Made by a program: the position numbers and the translations under genes. 62,423 nucleotides of DNA, from positions 1-62,423 of the forward strand of contig JAUCBJ010000041.1 in the NCBI GenBank assembly GCA_032718475.1, read 5' to 3'. The DNA is from Nemertoderma westbladi (taxonomy: Eukaryota; Xenacoelomorpha; Nemertodermatida; Nemertodermatidae). The notes beneath the pieces are model-generated. The model worked only from the letters and a program-made list of their open reading frames with translations, did not search any database and was not told the origin of the DNA. Below, one piece after another: positions 55,780 through 62,423 of the stretch. Each line of letters begins with the position of its first letter. Position 1 is the first letter of the stretch.

Positions 55780-58700
55780 CTAAACTCTAAGGTGCCCCTT
55801 CTTCCAGTTGGCACACTCCCACTGCCCTCCTATATGTCCTCTTACTCTTTGCCACACCCTCTTTGCCAATTCCACCTGACCAGGAATTGGTTCTCCCCCT
55901 TTCACCACCCTAAGGTTGGGTCTCTCCATCGTCTTCTTAACTAGCTCGTCTCCTGGCATCAAAATGCCACCTCCCTCCTTGTTGTCTCCCGCCGGCAGAA
56001 TGAATAGAAAGTGAAAGAACAGGCAGAACAGTAGGTACAATAGTAGTCCTATCCCTTTCCGTCCTGCCTTCCTTCTCGACTTCCCCCTTGTCGGTATGCC
56101 TCCAACCCGGACCTGCGTCTCTTCCGGAAACTCCTCCCGACACTCCTCCGGGCACTCCCCTGGAGTGTTGTCCTCCGGACACCTCGCTCCATCTCCATAC
56201 CGATGCTTGTTGGGAAACCTACTCTCCTCTGCCCACTTTCTTACTGTCACCTCCCTTTCTGGCTCTACTATCTCTCGTTTCTCCTCTACTTCCTCTGCGT
56301 CTTCGGTGCCTGGTATCATGCACCCAGATGTCTCTGTCACACTGCATGGGATGTTGATTTTAACTGGGCCGCTAAGCATCCACCCGAACGGCGTGAGGAT
56401 CGCCGTCGGATCCCGCTGCCTGTCTTCGCCGAAGACCGTCTTCGTTCTCTCGTGGGCCGTCGGGCAGTCCATCCCTACTATAATGGACACCTTCCTAACG
56501 TCCACCTTTGGTATTGAAAAATCGATACCGTCCAGGAATCTATATTGTTCGACCTCAATGTTGGTTGGTCGCCTGGCGTTGATGTTTATCGATTCTATGA
56601 CGTGGATGGGGTCGATCGTCGCCCCATAGTCGTATCCCGGTGCAATCGCTGCTATCCTGCACCGCCCCGCCCTCGTCTCCAGGACCTCATCTTTACTCGA
56701 GACGGTAGTCACCGCCATTCTATTCGGCCTTGTCTTTAGCCCTATCTCTTCGGCCACCCAGTTCTCCACCAGCGTGAAGGCTGCTCCGCTGTCGACCAGC
56801 ATTAATGTCGTTACTGATCGACCGCCCTCTCCTGATATCTTTACTGGTACTACCCCGAGTAGTACTTTTCTCTTCTTCTCCTCTTCTGTCGTGCTTCTAG
56901 CTGCTGTTTGGCCTCCAGTCTCCTCCTCTCTTGCTGCTGTTTCTCTACACTCTGCGGACCTGTGTCCTTCTACCACACATCGATGACATAGTCCGTTCGC
57001 GTCTGTGTAGGCTACACGATCTTGTTTGGGCAACGCTTGCCAGTGCTTACAACTCCTGGTCTTATGTGTTCCGTCCCGGTGTAATTGACATTCGAATCCT
57101 GGATTATAGCGTTCCCTGTATAGTCCTTCACGTATCGCGCATAGGTTTATATGTACCGATTTAGTGTTTTGGTTGTCTGTATTCGGCCTACTGGGTACAT
57201 TGGGATTATGTTTATTTATGGTGTTATTTTCTTTCTGTCCCCGCCACGGTGTGGCCCTGCTACCAGCTAACTGTGGACTAGCAGTCCCCTGTGTGGCCGC
57301 ATGTGGTAGTGATTGTCCTACTCTCGGGAGTGGATCTGCAGGATCGTGTTCGGGTTTATGGCTTGTCCCCAAACTATCCTCGCTATAGACTGGGTCTGTT
57401 ATTAATTCGGCTTCATAGTTGAGGAAGCTCGACATTTCTTCTAGGCCCGGTTCCGCACCTTTCTTCTCTCGAGTGGAGAAGGCGATCTTCCTCCACTTTC
57501 TCCGCAGCCAGATCGGCAGTGCCTGCGCTATCGTGGTGATGTTGTTAGACGCGTTGAGTTCGTATGGTGCGTCTAGCGTCTTTAACACGATTAACGCCTT
57601 CTCGACCTTGTTCGCAAAGGTCCTTATGCTAACGGGATTATCCTGTAGGCCACCCGATGTTATGCCTCTCAGGGTTTGCCGGATGATCTTGGCCGGGTGC
57701 CCGTATTCCCTATCTAATGCCCGCCATGCTGTCGTGAAGCCGCCCTCGATGCCCTGGTATTGCCTCACGATGTCGTATGCTGGGCCTCCTGTATATACTT
57801 GCAGATATTTTAGGCACTCCGCCTGCGTCAAGTTCTTACTTAATATTTCGTTACTATACATGCGCCGAAACTGTAGATATTCTTCCGGCCTACTCCCATC
57901 GAATTTAAATGGTTCCACAGGTGGTAACTCGATCCTAGTTTTTAACGCATCGATCAATGTGGCCATTCCCATCGCTTGCGCTTCTAATGGGTTCGATGGA
58001 TGTTGTATAGACTCCCCTATTGGGTGCGGTCCGTCCGTCCTATCTGTTGTTGATTTAATTTGTTGCGTCGGATATATCATTGGGGGTAACGGCCCCCTCC
58101 ATATTTCCGTGTCGCACGACCTATTCTCGTCCAAGGGGTTCGATGTTCTTGCTCCTATTGGGGTATATTGTTGATATTGTGATGGGGGAATGTCACCCTG
58201 TCCCCCCCCCACCGGTATGTTTGGTACTGGGGTTGATGTTAATATATTGGGGCCCATACATCTATCTGCAATAATTCCCCCCTCCCCTGGATATATGTTG
58301 TGTCCCTGGAAATTATAGTCATGCTGCTGTACCGGTACCGATATAGGCCTATTCACTTCTTGCCTACCTACCGGTATGTACTCCGCGACTTCTGGGTTTA
58401 ATCCCGTCGTCCGCGCTACCCTATCGCCTACTCTATCTCTCCCAGCATGGCCTATAATAGTATGTGCAGTAAGGCCTACAGTATGTCCTGCAGTCTGCAT
58501 GTGCCCTTCCGAATCGAAGTTTATTCTTCGCGAATCTCGAATCTCCCCGCGACTACCGTACTCTCGATCGGCAGCTACATCCCGTCGGGAAGCTTCTCTT
58601 CGATCCCCTATCCTGTTCTCGTCTTCGTATCGGTACGTCCTGTACCCCTCTCTTAGCGTGTGGTGCGTTTCTCCGGGGCGACGGCAATCTCCCGAAGTCC

Positions 58701-59100
58701 GACTCCACTGACTCCCTAATTCCCTCTCTACTATCGACGGCTCGCTATCCGTCCTCGCTCTCCGGTTGCTCCTAGCAACGACTCTTCTATTATCTTCACT
58801 CCTTCTTTCTTCGACCTCTCGGCTAAACTCTACTAATCTTCTCTCTTCTGACTGGGCTCGACGTTCCGTCGCCCGCCCTCTCGCGACGTCAACCTGTCTC
58901 TCTCTGCTCGATCGCACGCCGCTGGGGATACTCGCAATCCCCCTATTACTCTCCGTCGCCGGGTGTTGCGGTTTACCTAGCTCGGCCCGCGCATTATCCG
59001 CCGACGCCTGTGGGACACTCTCTGCCCCCCCTCTCTCGCTACTAATCTCTCGTGGTGGGGTGCCCGTAGCCCCCCCCCCACCCGCCACTTCTAACTTCAC
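55780..59100 (-). CDS. BEL/Pao-like Gag-protease frame with C-terminal hydrophobic segment
   Basis: 1106 codons, open from a GTG at 59100 with no ATG at its start, so it is most likely entered by a frame change from the upstream ORF. In order: Arg/Ser-rich N-terminal 250 residues; a Gag domain near 398-590 (VEPFKFDGSRPEEYLQFRRM); a zinc knuckle near 672 (CQLHRDGTHKTRSC) and a CCHC near 703 (CHRCVVEGHRSAEC); a DUF1758-type aspartic protease, LMLVDSGAAFTL near 765; then TPFGWMLSGPV, usually just before RT. RT, RNase H and integrase are absent. Instead there is an acidic Cys-containing stretch, a basic patch (TRGKSRRKAGRKG) and one membrane-like segment (LLLYLLFCLFFHFLFIL, about 1020-1037), followed by 70 residues to the stop. 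The hydrophobic tail could be an acquired anchor or a Pol C-terminal relic. Confidence 0.8.
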   Translation of the reverse strand: MKLEVAGGGGATGTPPREISSERGGAESVPQASADNARAELGKPQHPATESNRGIASIPSGVRSSRERQVDVARGRATERRAQSEERRLVEFSREVEERRSEDNRRVVARSNRRARTDSEPSIVERELGSQWSRTSGDCRRPGETHHTLREGYRTYRYEDENRIGDRREASRRDVAADREYGSRGEIRDSRRINFDSEGHMQTAGHTVGLTAHTIIGHAGRDRVGDRVARTTGLNPEVAEYIPVGRQEVNRPISVPVQQHDYNFQGHNIYPGEGGIIADRCMGPNILTSTPVPNIPVGGGQGDIPPSQYQQYTPIGARTSNPLDENRSCDTEIWRGPLPPMIYPTQQIKSTTDRTDGPHPIGESIQHPSNPLEAQAMGMATLIDALKTRIELPPVEPFKFDGSRPEEYLQFRRMYSNEILSKNLTQAECLKYLQVYTGGPAYDIVRQYQGIEGGFTTAWRALDREYGHPAKIIRQTLRGITSGGLQDNPVSIRTFANKVEKALIVLKTLDAPYELNASNNITTIAQALPIWLRRKWRKIAFSTREKKGAEPGLEEMSSFLNYEAELITDPVYSEDSLGTSHKPEHDPADPLPRVGQSLPHAATQGTASPQLAGSRATPWRGQKENNTINKHNPNVPSRPNTDNQNTKSVHINLCAIREGLYRERYNPGFECQLHRDGTHKTRSCKHWQALPKQDRVAYTDANGLCHRCVVEGHRSAECRETAAREEETGGQTAARSTTEEEKKRKVLLGVVPVKISGEGGRSVTTLMLVDSGAAFTLVENWVAEEIGLKTRPNRMAVTTVSSKDEVLETRAGRCRIAAIAPGYDYGATIDPIHVIESININARRPTNIEVEQYRFLDGIDFSIPKVDVRKVSIIVGMDCPTAHERTKTVFGEDRQRDPTAILTPFGWMLSGPVKINIPCSVTETSGCMIPGTEDAEEVEEKREIVEPEREVTVRKWAEESRFPNKHRYGDGARCPEDNTPGECPEECREEFPEETQVRVGGIPTRGKSRRKAGRKGIGLLLYLLFCLFFHFLFILPAGDNKEGGGILMPGDELVKKTMERPNLRVVKGGEPIPGQVELAKRVWQRVRGHIGGQWECANWKKGHLRV

Positions 59101-60772
59101 TACCTCTTACTACACTTCTACACCCCTCTTGTGGGGCATTCTCTGCCCCCCCTCTCTCGCCGCTAATCTCATGTGGTGGGGCGCCCGTAGCCCCCCCCCA
59201 CCCGCCACATCTAACTTCAATATCTCTTACTTCGTCTCTACACCCCTCTCTAGTCGACGCACTGTCTCTACTACGGCTGGGTCTATTCACCCCCGCCCCC
59301 CTCTCTACTACTGCGAGGCCTACCAGGCCCACCCCGGGTTGGCTCAACCCCGCTACCTCCTGCCTACCAACTACGTGGCCTACCAGGCCGCCGTCGGGTT
59401 GGCGCAACCCCGCCACTTCCTGTCTACTAACTACGTGGCCTACCAGGCCGCCGTCTGCCGGGCTATACACGTCTGGCACGTTCATATTAATAGCACCATT
59501 CCCAATATTATTTGTTAAATCAATTGAATTATTAGAATTTGAGACGGGATTATTATTTAAATTATTTAAATTAGAATTATTATTATTTTCAAAATTTAAA
59601 TTGCTATTCGAATTATTTGAATTATTTTGATTATTCTGAATATTTGAATTAATATTATTATTTGAATTTAAACTTAAATTACTACTACCGGGTAAAATAT
59701 TTCCTGTAATAAAGGGATTAGGGTTATTTACTACGGTACTATTAATACCAATATTTCCTAACGCACTACTACTACCCCCCTCGCCCGTACGGTTACTGTA
59801 TGTACTGTACGTGTACCGCACGCTCTGTTCTCTTGCCTCACGCTCTTCGCGTTCACTCTCTCGCTCCTTACTTCCCCTCAGTCGCCACTCTAATTCTTCA
59901 ATTTTTAATTTATATGCAGCCAGATTTATCTCCTGCACCCTTCTTTCTTTTGCGGAGGATGTAGCAGACTTATCGGTTGCGACGGACTTCCGCCGCCCCT
60001 CCGTCCTACTAACTTTCCCCCGCTTTCCGGGGTTCTCGCTGACCGACGAGACCGAATCCTCGGAGCTAACCTCGGATTCGCCCTCGTGCGGTCCCGCCCA
60101 ACCCACTAACTTAACTTCCCTGGCATCGACTAAGTATGGCCCTATGTACACTACACCAGGCCCCATACCCCTACGTTCCCATAGCCCAAACAGTTCGATG
60201 GCAACCCCTCTCGCTCTCTCGCTGGCTAGTTCTCTCTGCCCAGAACACACTAGGTGATCAAAGTATCTGTTCGACTCACCTAGTCGTCTCCTCAACTTCA
60301 CCTGGTCTATCTCAGCCCCTCCTCTAGCTTCCTTCAGTTGTTCCCGGGTCGCGGCGTAGGCTCGTCGAAGTCGATCAGAAACCCCGACATCCTCGTCGCC
60401 GACCTCTCCTCCATCTCTCCGGGTTCGGCGTCGTACCGGCGGCCCCACCGTCGCCGTTCCGGTGGGCCGTCCGTCGCCCTCGGTCTGTGGCTGACCGGCG
60501 ACATCGGTACGTCGACCCTCGCTCCGCGTCGACTCGTCTTTCTCCTCTCCCGTCTCACTCTCTCCTCTACTCGACTCGCTCTCTCCTCGTAGACGACCCC
60601 CCACATCTTGGTTCGCCGGGTTGCTCGTTATCGACGTAGCGTCAACCTGCGTCGACGTGGTCGGCGTAGCATCGACCGGCGTCGTGGGTTCGTATCGTCT
60701 CGCCGTGGCCTCGCGGATCGTTAGATCGTCGTCCGGGGTCCGCGGCGGTGTCGTTCCTCTCTCTCGGCTCAT
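59042..60772 (-). CDS. N-terminal Gag-like ORF of the second BEL/Pao-like element (576 aa)
   Basis: Starts at an ATG (MSRERGTTPPRTPDDD). The first 130 residues are Thr/Arg/Gly-rich. About 130-215 is a helical domain (RLRRAYAATREQLKEARGG...LFGLWERRGMGPGVVYIGPY) that may be globular. About 265-320 is a charged coiled-coil-like stretch. About 345-440 is Asn/Ser-rich low complexity (NNNINSNIQNNQNNSNNSN). Then come Gly/Val repeats (GGLVGHVV) encoded by a 75-bp DNA repeat, and two units of a 120-bp repeat (HEISGERGGAENAPQ). In the second unit a C10 tract on the plus strand, C9 in the first, changes the frame and the ORF ends. The continuation is the ORF at 55780-59100, in the +1 frame. Confidence 0.7.
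   Translation of the reverse strand: MSRERGTTPPRTPDDDLTIREATARRYEPTTPVDATPTTSTQVDATSITSNPANQDVGGRLRGESESSRGESETGEEKDESTRSEGRRTDVAGQPQTEGDGRPTGTATVGPPVRRRTRRDGGEVGDEDVGVSDRLRRAYAATREQLKEARGGAEIDQVKLRRRLGESNRYFDHLVCSGQRELASERARGVAIELFGLWERRGMGPGVVYIGPYLVDAREVKLVGWAGPHEGESEVSSEDSVSSVSENPGKRGKVSRTEGRRKSVATDKSATSSAKERRVQEINLAAYKLKIEELEWRLRGSKERESEREEREAREQSVRYTYSTYSNRTGEGGSSSALGNIGINSTVVNNPNPFITGNILPGSSNLSLNSNNNINSNIQNNQNNSNNSNSNLNFENNNNSNLNNLNNNPVSNSNNSIDLTNNIGNGAINMNVPDVYSPADGGLVGHVVSRQEVAGLRQPDGGLVGHVVGRQEVAGLSQPGVGLVGLAVVERGAGVNRPSRSRDSASTREGCRDEVRDIEVRCGGWGGATGAPPHEISGERGGAENAPQEGCRSVVRGSEVRSGGWGGGYGHPTTRD
59070..59230 (-). repeat. 120-bp tandem repeat at the ORF junction
   Basis: Two direct copies, each with a C tract on the plus strand (C10 at 59070-59079, C9 at 59191-59199) followed by ACCCGCCAC. 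The copies differ by the one C that breaks the upstream reading frame. Confidence 0.75.
59290..59462 (-). repeat. 75-bp tandem repeat in coding sequence
   Basis: About two and a half units with GTGGCCTACCAGGCC and GGGTTGG(C)(T/G)CAACCCCG. The length is a multiple of three, so it adds GGLVGHVV...VAGL blocks to the protein without breaking the frame. Confidence 0.7.
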
Positions 60773-61425
60773 CTTCGTCTTTGGTAGCCGTCAGTCACAG
60801 CTCGGCAGGCCTAGTGTTAAGAAAAAATTAAGGTTAAAATTACCCGTAAATAGGAGTTGGTATTATTTATTAGGCTACCAATTAAAGTCATACCAAAATC
60901 GATGGAAATTTCACCAAAAAATTCATATTACACCAAATTAAATAATGTGACCCCAAGTAAAATTATTCAACACCAAATAAAATAAAGTCACCCCAAATAA
61001 AATTATTCAACACCAAAATAAATAAAGGAATTAGAGTCGAATTTATTATTGCGGGTATATCAAATTAATCAGGCAAAATATAAAATTAATTATACATGAA
61101 TAAAAGGTGAAGGACGACGAGTTGAAAAAAATAATTATTACAAAAAGTGAAAAAGAACAGGCCTACATTACCAACTACTTGGAATAGTTCAAAAATGAAG
61201 TTCTGGTCAAGTTCTGGTTTCTGGGATATATCTTTTCAATGTGTGCAGTATGTGATTATACATACGCGTACGGACGGGGTAGTACACGTACGTACGAAAA
61301 ATTCATTACCAATCCGCATACACATAAGTAATAAAACACCTAGACGCGTAGGTGAAATAGCACCTAGCTTAAACCTAGCTTAAAAACACATACACTGATA
61401 ATGGAGCACTACGGTACGCATATTA
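60773..61425. other. Leader of the second element and flanking DNA
   Basis: AT-rich, no gene. An imperfect repeat of about 38-40 bp with CACCCCAAATAAAATTATTC is present at about 60895-61030. No LTR matching 54230-55755 was found. Confidence 0.45.
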
Positions 61426-61675
61426 CCAATTGGGGTGTCGTTTCAGCCTATTTTAACATATTAACTTAATTTCGCGAATATTTAATTTCGATATTCACCA
61501 TTTAAGGTACCTTTTAAAGGAAAGTAGCAGGTTATAATGGCAGGCTTTTCTAACCAAAACAATAAACTAAATTTAGGAACACAGTTTACAGTAAAATTTG
61601 TACTTCTAGGCACTAATTTTTCAATATTAATTTAACATTAACCCTATGAGAAGGCTGAAACGACACCCCAATTGG
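61426..61675. mobile_element. Small MITE (250 bp) with perfect inverted ends
   Basis: The left end CCAATTGGGGTGTCGTTTCA is repeated inverted at the right end (61652-61675), 24 of 24 bp including GCCT. The outermost CCAATTGG is itself a palindrome, so it can be read either as part of the TIR or as an 8-bp target duplication. There is no coding capacity. Confidence 0.72.
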
Positions 61676-62423
61676 CAATTTGCCTACGAGGTACAGTAGG
61701 CCTACTGTATATTAATAGCATTGCAGTACAGTGTTTGCCAACACCTGGGCCTGGGGCCAGTGTTTGAGAATGACGTTGACGCTGACAATTACAAGATTGG
61801 AATCTATAGTGTGAAACCCGGATCAGGAAGAAGGCGACGTTGTCCATTAAACCTGGAACGATGTTGTCCTACAGTATTCGATTGAAACCAGCCGATCGTT
61901 ATATAGCTCGCTAAATAAATCATCCATTTTCAAAGTTAAGTACTATTATTTTAACCATTGATGTCAATAAGCAATACGCTAGGATTGTAAGATAATTAGT
62001 TGAGTGTCGCTATAACCTGTATCACCGGGCTTCACAAATGAGGAGCTGGACTATATTATATTAAAGTTTGTCTGTCTGTCTGTACGTCATAATTCCCTTA
62101 ACTTAAATTATTATATTTATTGTATTTATATTTATTATATTGTGCTAGATTTATATATATATTTTTTTTTTTTTGTTCTTCTTCCTTTGGTACATTATAT
62201 TATATTTACTACTACTGTATGTAAGACAATGTGTATTTTTCTTTTCTGTATACACGAATAATAATAATAATAATAACCATCACCAAATGTACAGATAGGG
62301 GGGGGGGGGGGGAAACTGGACGCAATAAAAAGTCATCCCTCTCCAGGGGAACATCGACGCAAATAACAGCTGATTATTCTCAAAAATAAAACTGTAACCT
62401 GTTCTATTGTGCTTAGTTTATTG
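61676..62423. other. Intergenic with simple repeats
   Basis: No gene seen. A short GTCTGTCTGTCTG run near 62069, a T-rich run near 62162, AATAATAATAAT near 62258 and a G tract of about 15 near 62298-62312. Confidence 0.5.

Larger units (their letters stand above)
54230..60772 (-). mobile_element. Second BEL/Pao-like element, Gag-protease only
   Basis: On the minus strand two overlapping frames encode Gag, knuckles, protease and a hydrophobic C-terminal segment. A purine-rich tract (minus strand GAGGGGGGTGGGAATGAGGG, 55741-55760) follows the last stop by about 20 bp and may be the polypurine tract, with the 3' LTR continuing towards 54230. No second copy of that LTR is found up to the window end, so the 5' LTR is missing or lies beyond 62423. 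There is no RT, RNase H or integrase sequence, so the element depends on others. The protein is clearly different from that of the 29-54 kb element. Confidence 0.6.

Noticed and set aside
57419-58174. 251-codon plus-strand frame and neighbouring plus-strand frames from 56088 to 60600
   Set aside because: They lie opposite the Gag-protease frames whose zinc-knuckle and protease motifs define the minus strand as coding.

Overview
The window is animal (metazoan) nuclear DNA, most likely from an invertebrate with a repeat-rich genome. The support is two complete conserved eukaryotic proteins (an RTRAF/C14orf166 homologue and ribosomal protein eS25), BEL/Pao LTR retrotransposons, a CR1/L2-type LINE, a tRNA-like SINE candidate and several TIR transposons. 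No bacterial or phage genes were seen. The species cannot be named from the sequence. Non-coding DNA is AT-rich and unusually full of the palindromes TAGGCCTA and TACCGGTA.

Layout. (1) 1-6334: the right part of a decayed BEL/Pao element (copy A). It has the last 54 bp of a 5' LTR, a twice-deleted but still open Gag/protease reading frame, a broken copy of an accessory ORF, and a 1.2-kb 3' LTR. (2) 6335-10850: a reverse-oriented DNA-transposon fragment, an intronless full-length RTRAF gene with a short A tract after its polyadenylation signal (probably a retrocopy), and a tRNA-like SINE candidate. (3) 10851-24294: a 13.4-kb minisatellite of 27-bp units with nested duplications of about 0.57, 1.43, 2.0 and 4.7 kb. 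(4) 24295-29160: intronless eS25 on the minus strand, a hAT-like non-autonomous element, and a Mutator-like MITE with a 9-bp target duplication. (5) 29166-53859: one BEL/Pao element of the same family as copy A, bounded by TGT...ACA LTRs and the 5-bp direct repeat ACATT. It is inflated to 24.7 kb by an L2-type LINE in its leader, a DNA transposon after integrase, a 430-bp tandem duplication, and a 53-bp minisatellite inside a partly duplicated 3' LTR. (6) About 54230-60772, minus strand: a second, different BEL/Pao-like element coding only Gag, zinc knuckles, protease and a hydrophobic C-terminal segment, with no RT or integrase. (7) 60773-62423: its leader and flanking DNA with a small MITE.

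How the parts work. In the large element the 5' LTR carries CCAAT and TATA motifs. The leader leads to ORF1 (Gag N-terminal part). An in-frame UAG separates ORF1 from a 1.7-kaa Gag/PR/RT/RNase H/IN-zinc frame. A one-base shift separates that from the integrase core. An unrecognised 231-aa ORF lies between integrase and the polypurine tract. Element boundaries and nesting come from comparing repeated segments inside this window. No database search was possible.
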